A DNA stretch of 36,716 nucleotides from Ceratorhiza oryzae-sativae (GCA_030998015.1 JARWMV010000137.1:1-36716); one strand, 5' to 3'. Positions 26,712-36,647 are shown, counted from the stretch's first letter. Notes: generated by a model from the sequence alone, not told the origin. Made by a program: numbers and translations.

Positions 26712-26984
26712 ATACAGGTCCAGCAAGATTTTATAAATCTTGCATGGAAGCAAACCACGGGAAGGTATACTAAAGTATAACCTTCAGTTTTACGGTCCAG
26801 CAAGATTTTATAAATCTTGCATGGAAGCATGTCTACCTACCACGGTCACAGATGAACCAATTTACGGTAAAAATCCTAGGTATAATTAATTATACCTAGG
26901 CTTTTTGCAGATTCCGTAAATTGGGGAAAGTTTTGAGCCTTATCTGAAGCCGAATCGCAAATTATGGCAAATAGGGTAATCAAA
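26712..26984. other. Spacer with three hairpins
   Basis: Two GCAAGATTTTATAAATCTTGC hairpins (26716-26748, 26797-26827) and AAAATCCTAGGTATA/TATACCTAGGCTTTT (26870-26905). No gene seen. Confidence 0.6.
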
Positions 26985-27231
26985 CCCCCGCTTAGGGTCA
27001 TCCAGCATTGTATTTATATATAAATACATGCTGTTGACCCGAGGGGTATGGTTATCGAGGCCGCGTTCGCGGCGAGGTATTGCGAGGTACCCTGGAACTT
27101 TCAGTTCCAGGGTACCTCGGAATCAGACGCCGCGCGCACGCCAGGGCCGCCTTGGCTTGATTATTGACCTTAAGGTCAATATGAGCCAAGCTTGCTTGGC
27201 TTAAGCCAGGGCGTTCGCAGGCGTGCACGGG
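26985..27231 (+). mobile_element. elB copy 7, non-matching internal segment
   Basis: TCAAA on both sides, a perfect 5-bp duplication. The internal segment is GGGGTATG (27043-27050) rather than the GGGGTTTG expected for a CAAA flank; it is the one clear exception to the pairing. Confidence 0.92.
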
Positions 27232-27474
27232 TCAAAGACAACATAACTCGTGTTTTCACTTATTTAATTTAAAATGAAAATAATAAATTCTTTGCAACTA
27301 AAAGCTCGACGGTTAACTAACTTAGAACGAGCACAATTTAGTTTATCTACTGATTTGAAGGAAATACTGGTCGGTCTTTTATTAGGTGACTTGTGTGCTG
27401 TCAAACGGCGTGTGAAAGGAAATACTAGATTACACTTTGAACAAGGGGTTCTTCATAAGGATTATCTGCCCGTA

Positions 27475-27640
27475 GACCCCCAATGATGCAATTAGGGGCC
27501 ACTTAAAATAGCAAAGCTATTTTAGAGGCCCCGTAATTGCTTCATTTGGGGGGTGGATGCCCGGGGGGTAAAGGCTCTCCCAATACGTTGGCCCGTAGGG
27601 CGTGCCTTACAGGCTTGGAAACGCATTGGGAGGCCTTTGT
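27475..27640 (+). repeat. Nested hairpin cluster
   Basis: GACCCCCAATGATGCAATTA...TAATTGCTTCATTTGGGGGGT encloses GGGGCC...AATAGCAAAGCTATTTTAG; a GCCCGTAGGGCGTGCC/CCAATACGTTGG arm follows. It sits at an internal deletion of the endonuclease. Confidence 0.65.
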
Positions 27641-27840
27641 CATTAGCGTACTGGCTGTGCGATGATGGAAGTAAATCAACACAAAGAGTTCGCATTTGCA
27701 CAGAATCATTTACTTTGGCAGAAGTAGACTTATTAATCCAAACTTTAAATGCCAAATGGGACTTAAATTGTACAAAAGTAGCTAGTGGTAATGGTTATAG
27801 AATTGTAATTCCTAAAAAATCCTTACCTGTAGTACAATCT

Positions 27841-28062
27841 CCGCGCGCGTTAGTTGCTGGTGGGACTTGTCCCACCAACCAACGTGAGCAATCGCAACCG
27901 TTTGCGATTGCTAGTGCGCGGCATAATATCGATATTTAGCCGCCGGCTGAAAATGACGAACGGTCGTCATTTTCTACGAGGGAATCTTTATGGGAGGTAG
28001 CCTGGACCATGAGACTCATGGTCAAGGCTACCTCATCTGAGGATTCCCTCTAACGCCGGCGG
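27841..28062 (-). mobile_element. elA with nested hairpin, 222 bp
   Basis: Lies between PVVQS and LMPPMMLYKIGL. Confidence 0.95.
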
Positions 28063-28117
28063 GGATTTAATGCCCCCGATGATGCTTTATAAAATAGGCC
28101 TGTAAGCTATTTAATAC

Positions 28118-28794
28118 CCAACAATTCAACCAATTAGAAACGTTAACCCCGGAAGGCAGACAAGGTGATGGGTCTTTTTTTATTACTATAAAAAGGGAGC
28201 CCGTAGGGCCCAAAACCACCGTAAAGGTGTTAATTTAGTTGTTGCCTTTCTATCCATAACTTTAAATATTAGAGAAAAATTGTTATTAACTAAAATTCAA
28301 GATTTTTTTAGTGGAAAAGGTAAACTCTACATTACAAGTAAAAACGTAGTTCAATGGAAAGTATTTAAATTAGGTCCAGCAAGATTTTATAAATCTTGCA
28401 TGGAAGCAGATCTCCGCGCGCGTTAGTTGCTGGTGGGACTTGTCCCACCAACCAACGTGAGCAATCGCAACCGTTTGCGATTGCTAGTGCGCGGCATAAT
28501 ATCGATATTTAGCCGCCGGCTGAAAATGACGAACGGTCGTCATTTTCTACGAGGGAATCTTTATGGGAGGTAGCCTGGACCATGAGACTCATGGTCAAGG
28601 CTACCTCATCTGAGGATTCCCTCTAACGCCGGCGGAGTCAACATTTTGTTTCTCATTCTTTAATAGGGTTAAAACTGAAAAAATTCGAGATTTGGAGAAA
28701 AATGCTACCTTTAATAGAAAATAAGTCTTATTTAGACCCCCAGGGTTTAACTCAAATTAACTCTTTAAATGATAGATTGAAAAAAATACCCTAG
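28118..28794 (+). pseudogene. LAGLIDADG endonuclease upstream of exon D (second)
   Basis: Blocks: QLETLTPEGRQGDGSFFITI (motif two region, GDGSFF); GCCCGTAGGGC hairpin; VVAFLSITLNIREKLLLTKI; FFSGKGKLYITSKNVVQWKV; hairpin 28374-28406; elA 28414-28635; HFVSHSLIGLKLKKFEIWR; KSYLDPQGLTQINSLNDRLK and stop. The first LAGLIDADG half is missing. It ends 69 bases before exon D and so lies in the C-D intron. Confidence 0.75.
28414..28635 (-). mobile_element. elA with nested hairpin, 222 bp
   Basis: Inserted after VFKL and a small hairpin in the second endonuclease upstream of exon D. Confidence 0.95.
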
Positions 28795-28863
28795 TCGCTA
28801 AAGCCATACATGATGAGGGTCAAATTATTATTATATGCCATGCAAATTTAGATTTTACAATCG

Positions 28864-29793
28864 CAAGACGTAAGAAAACTAGGAGGACTTATTAATTTCC
28901 TGCCGTTTACTTACACTGCAATGTTAGCGGGAAGTCTTTCTTTAGCTGCTTTACCATGGTTAACTGGATTCTTTAGTAAAGATTTAATCATTGAACTAGC
29001 AGGAGCTCAATATAGCTTCTCCGGTCAAACAGCCTACTGGCTAGGAACAATAACAGCTGTATTAACAGCTTTCTACTCATTCCGATTAATTTCTCTAGTA
29101 TTCTTAACTTATCCAAATGCACCTAAAACAGACTACCTTCATGTACATGAAGGAGATTTAACAGTGGTAATCCCACTATTTATTCTTTCTCTATTTAGTA
29201 TTTTCTTTGGTTATGTGTTTGCAGATTTATTTGTAGGAGTAGGAACCGATTTCTTTGCTAATAGTTTATTCATCCACCCGGATCACGTAACATTGATAGA
29301 AGCTGAATTTTCTTTACCTATCTTATTTAAATTACTACCTACAATAGGGAGTGTATTTGCTGCAGCTTTAGCTCTATTCCTTTACCACAAATCACCTACA
29401 TTCCTAGTAGATTTAACCGAATCACCATTAGGACACAGCCTATATTCATTCTTTAATGGTAAATATTTATTAGATATAATCTATAATAATTATATCATTC
29501 AAGGAGGATTGCAATTAGGTTATACAATATCAAAATTCTTAGATAGAGGTATGATCGAACTAGTAGGACCTTATGGAATATCTTCATTCTTAAGTAAAAC
29601 AGGAACAAACGTAGCAAAATTAGATACAGGAATCGTCACAAGTTACGCCCTATATATCGTGTTAGGATTGATAACTTTACTATTCTTACTTTTCGCACCT
29701 ATTTTATTAGATACATCTCCACTAAGTGAAATCCGATTGGTAATCATCTATCTATCTTCATTAGTGTTATTAAATGCCACAGCTAAAGCATAA
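28864..29793 (+). CDS. nad5: nad5 exon D, C-terminal exon
   Basis: 309 codons plus TAA. It begins QDVRKLGGLINFLPFTYT after an AATCG intron end and joins exon C (AMADQ) as the conserved ADQQDVRKLGG. Blocks include MLAGSLSLAALPWLTGFFSK, ELAGAQYSFSGQTAY and TAFYSFRLISLVFLTYP. The C-terminal part has the long amphipathic and terminal membrane helices typical of ND5. No elements interrupt it, unlike the endonuclease genes. With A0, A, B and C it accounts for about 554 of roughly 650 residues. Confidence 0.97.
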   Translation, partial: QDVRKLGGLINFLPFTYTAMLAGSLSLAALPWLTGFFSKDLIIELAGAQYSFSGQTAYWLGTITAVLTAFYSFRLISLVFLTYPNAPKTDYLHVHEGDLTVVIPLFILSLFSIFFGYVFADLFVGVGTDFFANSLFIHPDHVTLIEAEFSLPILFKLLPTIGSVFAAALALFLYHKSPTFLVDLTESPLGHSLYSFFNGKYLLDIIYNNYIIQGGLQLGYTISKFLDRGMIELVGPYGISSFLSKTGTNVAKLDTGIVTSYALYIVLGLITLLFLLFAPILLDTSPLSEIRLVIIYLSSLVLLNATAKA

Positions 29794-31133
29794 TAATCCC
29801 CCTCCATCCGAGAGTGAGGTACTATAGGCCTCATCCTCTGAAGGATGCCCCGGCAGGGGATGGATGGTTTTATCTACCAACCCCGGACGGATTACGTACA
29901 TCAAAGATGACACCCGCCTGCGTTAAAGCTCGGCGGGGTAAAACATAATGGGGAAAATGTGTTGATATCTACAATATCAAATTATATTTCATTAATACCA
30001 TACTCCCTGGTTAGTTTACCCTATTCAAGGGATGGTGGGTAGTTCCGCCTCAAGCTTCGGATCCGTCTGTGTACGGCTTAAGCCGCACACAGACGTCTCC
30101 TCTACAAGCGTGAAGTTGTTGCACGTACGTGCAACAATTTCAGCTAGAGGACACGGCACCATCCCTGAATTAGGGGCCTCAGCAGATGTCGTTTTTTTTT
30201 ATCCAACTCTCTGATCGCGCCTTTAGGCGCGGCCTAAGCGCTGAGGACTCCTAAATTGGGGGTGATTTGCGCAGGCAAATCTACACCCCCAATTTGGGGT
30301 CATAAAACGAGGCTATTTAGCCTACCGCGCAAATGGTCCCCTTTGTGCTCCGCAGATGGGGAAACTCCGTACTCGTGATCATTCACCCCGCGGATCCGCC
30401 GATTACGATCGTGCTAGCACGATCCTCCGGCCCCTGGGGGCAGCAGCCCCCCAATAATGCAATGACCTCCCAATGCGTTACCAAGCCTGTAAGGCCAACG
30501 TATTGGGAGTGCCATTACCCCCCCAAACAATGCAGCATAGCTGCATCAGTTTGGGGGGTCAATGGCGCGCATTGCAATCATTGGGGGTCTGCTGTAATGT
30601 ACAGAAAAGCGCGGTCTAAGGTAAAACACTGCGGATTCCCATTAGGGAGCCCAGCCCTAGTATACTCGGCCATGTGCCGTAGGTCCGGTTTTCCGCTTCT
30701 GGTTCATCAAAGATGGCGCAGAACCCTAACCCTGTCGTCAGCGTGTACAAGTACACGCTGCTACTTTGGGAGCGTCCCTGCCGGACAAGCCCCCCAATAA
30801 GGTAATGGCCCCCCCCAATGCGTTGGCCCGTAGGGCTAACGCATTGGGAGGCCATTGCCTTGTTGGGGGTCTACGATGACCGATCAGTGAACGCCTAACC
30901 CAACCGTGACCCTTGGGCAGCGCTCTTTGATCGCGCCTTTAGGCGCGGCCTAAGCGCTGAACGCTCCTTACAAATCCCTCCGCGCTCTTTGATCGCCCGC
31001 AGGGCGGCCTAAGCGCGGAGGGCTCAACTAATCGATGATTTGCGAAGGCAAATCTACACCCTGCCTAGAGAACTGCGCTTTAGCGCACGTCTTGGCAGGG
31101 GTATCGATTAGCGGGGTGATGCTTTGCGTAGGC
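29794..31133. other. Non-coding region dense in hairpin elements
   Basis: No gene recognised. Contents include GGGGGAT-like stems near 29800-29870, GTGTACGGCTTAAGCCGCACAC (30068-30092), GTTGCACGTACGTGCAAC (30118-30136), a CCCCAAATTGGG compound (30206-30302), ATCGTGCTAGCACGAT (30408-30423), paired CCAATGC/CCAAAC hairpins (30466-30562), CAGCGTGTAC (30736-30757), and the triply nested unit at 30977-31117. Frames seen here are translations of these elements. Confidence 0.7.
30977..31117 (+). repeat. Triply nested hairpin element
   Basis: Near-identical to 20957-21107. Confidence 0.8.
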
Positions 31134-31355
31134 CCGCGCGCGTTAGTTGCTGGTGGGACTTGTCCCACCAACCAACGTGAGCAATCGCAACCGTTTGCGA
31201 TTGCTAGTGCGCGGCATAATATCGATATTTAGCCGCCGGCTGAAAATGACGAACGGTCGTCATTTTCTACGAGGGAATCTTTATGGGAGGTAGCCTGGAC
31301 CATGAGACTCATGGTCAAGGCTACCTCATCTGAGGATTCCCTCTAACGCCGGCGG
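31134..31355 (-). mobile_element. elA with nested hairpin, 222 bp
   Basis: Standard copy in the non-coding region. Confidence 0.95.
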
Positions 31356-31998
31356 ACATCAATTTGTAGGGGCGAGGACGGTAAGAGTTCGATTTGGCCA
31401 TCATAACAGCATGTATTTATATATAAATACAATGCTGGATGCGCAAATCGGGGGGGCTGGAAATATTCTATAAACTATCACTCCCCTCTTTTTTGTTTAT
31501 ATTTACCGTCCGTGTCATCTTTGCTGATCCCGCCTGCGGTGTTGATCTTTTTACTCCTAACTTTTCTCGTAGCGTACTCCGATTGGCTTACCCAATTGGG
31601 CTCGGTCATCTCTGATGTGTGGCAGCCAGTACTTCACAAATGGTCCCCTTTGCGAGATCCCAAATTAAAGGAGCTAAATCGTTGGAACTCTTTAGCTTTC
31701 AACAGGTGATTGGCGGGGCAAAGAAAAAGCTTTGCGGTCATCATTGTTGTCATGTAAACAAAAGAAGCGAAATACGGATCATAAAAGATGGCAAAGAAGA
31801 CGCCCCCTTGCTCCGCCACAGGCATCAATTGCCGCCATAGTGTCGGCGCAGGTCCCTTCCCGATTCACATAAGCGATAAGACCTGGAAAACATTTTGACT
31901 CAAGCTTCGGAGCCGTCTGTGTACGGCTTAAGCCGCACACAGACGTCTCCTCTACAAGCGTGAAATTGTTGCACGTACGTGCAACAACTTAAGCCAGC
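31356..31998. other. Mostly unique spacer
   Basis: Contains a detached elB left hairpin (CAGCATGTATTTATATATAAATACAATGCTG near 31408-31437, here inverted), a GTCTGTGTACGGCTTAAGCC hairpin and GTTGCACGTACGTGCAAC (31967-31986). Confidence 0.6.
31512..31709 (+). CDS. Unrecognised small ORF with one membrane segment
   Basis: 65 codons from a GTG. It reads SSLLIPPAVLIFLLLTFLV, then a polar tail with KWSPLRDPKLKELNRW. A small mitochondrial membrane protein is conceivable, but it matched no family I know. Probably chance. Confidence 0.2.
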   Translation: MSSLLIPPAVLIFLLLTFLVAYSDWLTQLGSVISDVWQPVLHKWSPLRDPKLKELNRWNSLAFNR

Positions 31999-32220
31999 CC
32001 GCGCGCGTTAGTTGCTGGTGGGACTTGTCCCACCAACCAACGTGAGCAATCGCAACCGTTTGCGATTGCTAGTGCGCGGCATAATATCGATATTTAGCCG
32101 CCGGCTGAAAATGACGAACGGTCGTCATTTTCTACGAGGGAATCTTTATGGGAGGTAGCCTGGACCATGAGACTCATGGTCAAGGCTACCTCATCTGAGG
32201 ATTCCCTCTAACGCCGGCGG
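31999..32220 (-). mobile_element. elA with nested hairpin, 222 bp
   Basis: Flanks AGCCAG|C and GCTGCCCTAG are shared with the copy at 34010-34231, so this segment was duplicated with its flanks. Confidence 0.95.
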
Positions 32221-32861
32221 GCTGCCCTAGAGTAGCTTTTTGCGTCTACCCGAAGGATCGTGCTAGCACGATCGTAATCGGCGGATCCGCTTCCATGCAA
32301 GATTTATAAAATCTTGCTGGACCAGCCCCAGTCCCTCTAGGGCAGCTCCGCTCCCTGGATCTCTAGAGATCCAGGAGGCGGGGTATTGCGAGGTAGCCTG
32401 GACCCCCGAGGTTCCAGGCTACCTCGGAATCAAAGTCCTTACTGCCGCGGGCTGACGACAAGAAGCGATGCAAAACGGCTAATTTCTATTGGCCCCCATA
32501 ACTAAGCCCGAAGACCATATCACTCCCAATAAATTTCGGGGATTATTAGGGTGTAGTCGTCGGCTGCCATAATTCCGGATTCTTCGAATCGGAACCGGGC
32601 CGGCGGAGGATCGTGCTTGCACGATCGTATGCCCCTCAAACAATGCAGCGTAGCTGCACATGTTTGGGGGGCAGGAGCCGGCCCTACCGCCGCCTCCTGT
32701 CCATACGGCGGCGGGTCATGGGCCATCGGTCCTCAGACAAAAATGGGTTTATTTACCGTTCGTCTTAAAAGAAGAACATAGCATAAATTAAGGCATCTAC
32801 CCCGAAGGAGCGATGCTGAACCTGTAATTTTCCACGGTAAATTTCCCCACAGAATCGGAGC
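32221..32861. other. Hairpin-rich spacer
   Basis: Includes GATCGTGCTAGCACGATC (32257-32274), GCAAGATTTATAAAATCTTGC (32296-32316), CCGCTCCCTGGATCTC (32346-32381), GAGGTAGCCTGG (32389-32424), GATTCTTCGAATC (32577-32589), GATCGTGCTTGCACGATC (32609-32626) and CCAAACA hairpin (32632-32672). No gene recognised. Confidence 0.65.
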
Positions 32862-33033
32862 CCGCCGGCGTTAGAGGGAATCCTAAAGATTCCCTCGTAG
32901 AAAATGACGACCGTTCGTCATTTTCAGCCGGCGGCTAAATATCGATATTATGCCGCGCACTAGCAATCGCAAACGGTTGTGATTGCTCACGTTGGTTGGT
33001 GGGACAAGTCCCACCAGCAACTAACGCGCGCGG
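32862..33033 (+). mobile_element. elA, one-base variant
   Basis: One stem base differs (GGTTGTGATTGC instead of GGTTGCGATTGC), leaving a G-T/A-C change in the third hairpin. Confidence 0.95.
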
Positions 33034-34009
33034 GCCTTCGCAAAGCATCGATTCTTGACCCGTCCCCTAGAAGTTGTTGCACGTACGTGCAACAATTTCA
33101 CGCTTGTAGAGGAGACGTCTGTGTGCGGCTTAAGCCGTACACAGACGGCTCCGAAGCACTCCGCGCTTAGGCCGCCCTGCGGGCGATCAAAGAGCGCGGA
33201 GGGGAAGAGGTTCCCTAGCAGCGTGTACTTGTACACGCTGACGACAGGGTTAGGGTAGGAGTTCTCTCTCTTCCCTTTCAGCTGCTCCCCAATGATTGCA
33301 ATGCGCGCCACAAGACTTGTGGCGCCATTGACCCCCCGCTTAGGCCGCCCTTCGGGCGATCAAAGAGCGCGTTAGAAGTGTTTATTTGGCAAAAATAAAT
33401 TACTGCAGCTGCCTCGTAGGATTTTGGACTCTGATTCCGAGGTAGCCTGGAACCTCTGGGGTCCAGGCTACCTCGCAATACCTTGTGCTGGTCTGTCTCC
33501 ATGCAAGATTTATAAAATCTTGCTGGACCTTAGACCAGCATCAGTCCCAATTCACGATAAGTATTCACCCTCAAGCGTGAAGTTGTTGCACGTACGTGCA
33601 ACAATTTCAGCTAGGGGACTTATCGTGGTTGGGAGGAGTCCGAAGAGGGCCTACAGGAGTGCTGCCGTACTCCCAACGGCCTCCCAATGCGTTACCAAGC
33701 CTGTAAGGCACGCCCTACGGGCCAGCGTATTGGGAGTGCCATTACCCCCCCAAACAATGCAGCATAGCTGCATCAGTTTGGGGGGTCAACTGTTTATGGG
33801 CTTTAAGTCCATCTCCCTAAGCAAACCTTCCTTAAAAACTAATTCTGCACGAAGTTAAGAATTAGTATCCCTTCAGGATAGAGGGTTCACTTCCGGATTC
33901 TTCGAATCGGAACCGGGCCGGCGGAGGATCGTGCTTGCACGATCGTCCGCCGGCCCTTCCGCCGCCTCCTGTCCCTCTGAAATAGTTGCACATCACAATT
34001 TCAGCCAGC
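33034..34009. other. Hairpin-rich spacer
   Basis: Includes GTTGCACGTACGTGCAAC (33075-33093), GTGTGCGGCTTAAGCCGTACAC (33119-33141), CTCCGCGC...GCGCGGAG (33160-33202), GTGTACTTGTACAC (33222-33237), a block 33427-33540 repeated from 14709-14816, paired CCAATGC/CCAAAC hairpins (33680-33787) and GCCGGCGGAGGATCGTGC/GCACGATCGTCCGCCGGC (33917-33954). No gene recognised. Confidence 0.65.
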
Positions 34010-34231
34010 CCGCGCGCGTTAGTTGCTGGTGGGACTTGTCCCACCAACCAACGTGAGCAATCGCAACCGTTTGCGATTGCTAGTGCGCGGCATAATATCG
34101 ATATTTAGCCGCCGGCTGAAAATGACGAACGGTCGTCATTTTCTACGAGGGAATCTTTATGGGAGGTAGCCTGGACCATGAGACTCATGGTCAAGGCTAC
34201 CTCATCTGAGGATTCCCTCTAACGCCGGCGG
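34010..34231 (-). mobile_element. elA with nested hairpin, 222 bp
   Basis: Same flanks as 31999-32220. Confidence 0.95.
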
Positions 34232-34327
34232 GCTGCCCTAGAGTCCATACGGCGGCGGGTCATGGGCCTTCGGTCCTTAGACAAAATGGGGTTAGGGCTA
34301 AAACATTTGGGGGTCATTAAAAATTAA

Positions 34328-34410
34328 GGAATAGTTTCCATCGGTAAGGTCAGACGATTGCTAATTGTTCGGGCTAAATACCCTTAGGTGTTCGATTCAC
34401 CTCGGGCAAG
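34328..34410 (+). pseudogene. Damaged tRNA-Ser(GCU) near-copy
   Basis: Anticodon loop TTGCTAA, variable arm GGGCTAAATACCC and T arm AGGTG-TTCGATT-CACCT are present. The 5' GGAATAG cannot pair with the 3' CGGGCAA (only one or two of seven positions fit). It shares long stretches with the intact gene at 34482. Either a pseudogene or a tRNA needing acceptor editing. Confidence 0.6.
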
Positions 34411-34433
34411 GTCAATCTTTGCTCCTGCTAAGC

Positions 34434-34467
34434 CCGCTCCCTGGATCTCTAGAGATCCAGGAGGCGG
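34434..34467. repeat. CTCCCTGGATCTC hairpin
   Basis: Lies between the two tRNA-Ser-like genes; the same family reappears inverted at 34667-34702. Confidence 0.75.
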
Positions 34468-34481
34468 ACTTTGGGAAATAA

Positions 34482-34564
34482 GGAATATTCATCATTGGCA
34501 AGATAAAGCGATTGCTAATCGCTAGGGCTAAATACCCTTAAACGTTCGAATCGTTTATATTCCG
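34482..34564 (+). tRNA. trnS: tRNA-Ser(GCU)
   Basis: Acceptor GGAATAT/ATATTCC with discriminator G, a short D arm (ATC/GAT), anticodon arm AGCGA-TTGCTAA-TCGCT (anticodon GCU), long variable arm GGG/CCC as expected for serine, and T arm AAACG-TTCGAAT-CGTTT. All stems pair. Confidence 0.88.
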
Positions 34565-34750
34565 TACGGGGGTTGGTGCTCACCAGCTCTCTAAAAGATT
34601 TTCAGTTTGCGCCAGATCGCCCGGAGGGCTTCCGGCCCAGTGCAGACGGGCCGGCCATCAGGCAAATCCCGCCTCCTGGATCTCCAGAGATCCAGGGAGC
34701 GGTCGATTCACAACGGAAATAAAGGATAACATCCTGACTCGAAAGGGTGC
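34565..34750. other. Spacer with hairpins
   Basis: GGGGTTGGTGCTCACC, GCCCGGAGGGC and CCGCCTCCTGGATCTC hairpins. No gene recognised. Confidence 0.5.
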
Positions 34751-34922
34751 CCGCCGGCGTTAGAGGGAATCCTAAAGATTCCCTCGTAGAAAATGACGAC
34801 CGTTCGTCATTTTCAGCCGGCGGCTAAATATCGATATTATGCCGCGCACTAGCAATCGCAAACGGTTGCGATTGCTCACGTTGGTTGGTGGGACAAGTCC
34901 CACCAGCAACTAACGCGCGCGG
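34751..34922 (+). mobile_element. elA
   Basis: Standard 172-bp copy; flanks GGTGC and AGATGCC. Confidence 0.95.
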
Positions 34923-35340
34923 AGATGCCGCTATAGAGTAACGGGGGAAAGGGGGTGAGATCCAGAAGAACTTAACCTAGTAAGTTTTATATGTCTTTAG
35001 TGCACGGAACTACGAGCTTGAATCGAGCCGCTCGGTAATATTAGAAAACGCCTGTGTCATCGTGGAATACGCCCCTGGACCCTGACTGCGAAAAAAATTC
35101 GCGGGCTTGATAAAGTTAGTTGTTTATCTTTAACACTCGCTCTTCTATACCAGCAACCAGCTAACAACTTCTTTTTTTTGTTAAAGACAAAGTTGTTAGG
35201 ACTGTGCGGTGGTGGGTGTTGAACCTAAGGGAAACCGTGGAGACATACAGGGAAAAGGAAGTAACCTGTTAATGTTCTAGATGCCTTCCTACTGACCCCC
35301 AAACATGTGCAGCTACGCTGCATTGTTTGGTGGGCAGCAA
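34923..35340. other. Unassigned, possibly structural RNA
   Basis: Unique, moderately GC-rich sequence with CTAACAACTT/AAGTTGTTAG, GCGAAAAAAATTCGC and other stems and almost no mobile hairpins until 35296. It resembles RNA-coding more than protein-coding DNA, but no rRNA, RNase P or tRNA signature was secure. Confidence 0.3.
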
Positions 35341-35546
35341 CCCCCCGATATTGTAATGCCCGCCGGCGTTAGAGGGAATCCTAAAGATTCCCTCGTAGAA
35401 AATGACGACCGTTCGTCATTTTCAGCCGGCGGCTAAATATCGATATTATGCCGCGCACTAGCAATCGCAAACGGTTGCGATTGCTCACGTTGGTTGGTGG
35501 GACAAGTCCCACCAGCAACTAACGCGCGCGGCAATGTCGGGGGTCA
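35341..35546. repeat. Palindrome split by elA
   Basis: CCCCCCGATATTG and CAATGTCGGGGG flank an elA, so the element lies at the centre of a CCCCCGA-type hairpin. Confidence 0.75.
35360..35531 (+). mobile_element. elA
   Basis: 172-bp copy within the palindrome at 35341-35546. Confidence 0.95.
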
Positions 35547-35665
35547 CCCCCCAATGATTGCAATCATTGGGGGTCTACTTACCCCCAAACATGTGCAGCT
35601 ACGCTGCATTGTTTGAGGGGCAGGTTAAAAGATGGCAACTTTATAAATTATATTATGTCGAATCC
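35547..35665. repeat. CCAATGATTGC and CCAAACATG hairpins
   Basis: CCCCCAATGATTGCAATCATTGGGGG (35549-35574) and CCCCAAACATGTGCAGC/GCTGCATTGTTTGAGGGG (35582-35620). Confidence 0.7.
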
Positions 35666-36437
35666 ATGAAAACAAATATCTTATTGTCTATAAAAACTGC
35701 CCGAGGGCTGTTCAACACATCTATAAGCCCCAATTTTTGGGGTAGATCTTTTTCTTCTGAGTTACCTCAAAATGACCTTAATCAGGAGGCCCTTGCCACA
35801 GCAATAGATCAAGTGGACTCTGCAGCAGGAGAAGCTCAACTTACTCTTGCTGCAGAAATCAAACCCCCGCTTAGGGTCATCCAGCATTGTATTTATATAT
35901 AAATACATGCTGTTGACCCGAGGGGTTTGGTTATCGAGGCCGCGTTCGCGGCGAGGTATTGCGAGGTACCCTGGAACTTTCAGTTCCAGGGTACCTCGGA
36001 ATCAGACGCCGCGCGCACGCCAGGGCCGCCTTGGCTTGATTATTGACCTTAAGGTCAATATGAGCCAAGCTTGCTTGGCTTAAGCCAGGGCGTTCGCAGG
36101 CGTGCACGGGTCAAAAGCGGGGCTGTAAAGGTATTTTCAGATTTAGTCAATCAGCAAAAAGAAATATCGGAATTCTTAAAAGGTCAAAGTGGTATTTACT
36201 GTTTTTTAAATAAAACGAATGGTAATTTTTACATCGGGAGTAGTGTTAATTTGCGAAGACGAATAGTGTGGGAGTATTACGCAAACAAAAATTCAGGTTC
36301 AAAAATGGTTATTGTTAAAGCAATTGAGAAATACGGTTTTGAAAATTTTGAATTGTTGATTTTAGAGTTTTGTGATAAAAATGAACTAATATCCCGAGAA
36401 GATCACTTTATTCAGTTATACAATCCAACGTATAATG
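35666..36437 (+). pseudogene. GIY-YIG homing endonuclease, interrupted and cut at the 3' end
   Basis: Starts ATG at 35666: MKTNILLSIKTARGLFNTS. After elB copy 8 the frame continues AVKVFSDLVNQQKEISEFLK, then GIYCFLNKTNGNFYIGSSVN (GIY...YIG core), NLRRRI, AIEKYGFENFELLILEF, and REDHFIQLYNPTYN. It then runs into elC copy 7. The NUMOD region expected next is absent here; a matching piece (SSLGFKHSEES) lies inside the mosaic gene near 17590. Ignoring elB and one TCAAA gives AAEIKSGAVKV without a break. Confidence 0.85.
35864..36110 (+). mobile_element. elB copy 8
   Basis: TCAAA on both sides. Removing the element and one repeat restores the GIY-YIG frame exactly, so the repeat is host sequence. 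Internal GGGGTTTG (35922-35929) is complementary to the junction CAAACCCC. Confidence 0.95.
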
Positions 36438-36645
36438 CCCCCGCTCTATCGGCTAAAATCTTAGGTGTAACCCAAGATTTCAGCCGCCCTGCCTAGAGAA
36501 CTGCGCTTTAGCGCACGTCTTGGCAGGGGTAATAAAGCGGAGGGTCAACGACCCGTGGGCATTGTTAACGAGGCCGCGTTCGCGGCGAGCCGCGCGCACG
36601 CCAGGGCCGCCTTGGCAAGCCAAGGCGTTCGCAGGCGTGCACGGG
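36438..36645 (+). mobile_element. elC copy 7
   Basis: Left flank TAATG; right flank is T then C and an elA. Internal GGGCATT complementary to the junction AATGCCC. Confidence 0.92.
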
Positions 36646-36647
36646 TC

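Larger units (their letters stand above)
27274..28104 (+). pseudogene. LAGLIDADG endonuclease upstream of exon D (first)
   Basis: Starts ATG, MKIINSLQLKARRLTN. Motif one is EILVGLLLGDLCAVK, then LHFEQGVLHKDYL. A hairpin cluster at 27475-27640 replaces about 80 residues of the middle. Then SLAYWLCDDGSKSTQRVRI (motif two), FTLAEVDLLIQTLNAKWDL, YRIVIPKKSLPVVQS, elA 27841-28062, LMPPMMLYKIGL and stop. By comparison with 20378-21401, about three residues are missing at the elA. The missing middle makes it non-functional. Confidence 0.82.

Noticed and set aside
30032..30800. Several ORFs of 60-155 codons
   Set aside because: They are translations of hairpin elements in the non-coding region.
31619..31840. 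Overlapping ORFs on both strands
   Set aside because: Short, unrecognised and in element-like sequence; no conserved motif.
34980..35130. Possible small-subunit rRNA (AGCCGCTCGGTAAT)
   Set aside because: The similarity to the 530 loop is short and the flanking conserved positions are missing.
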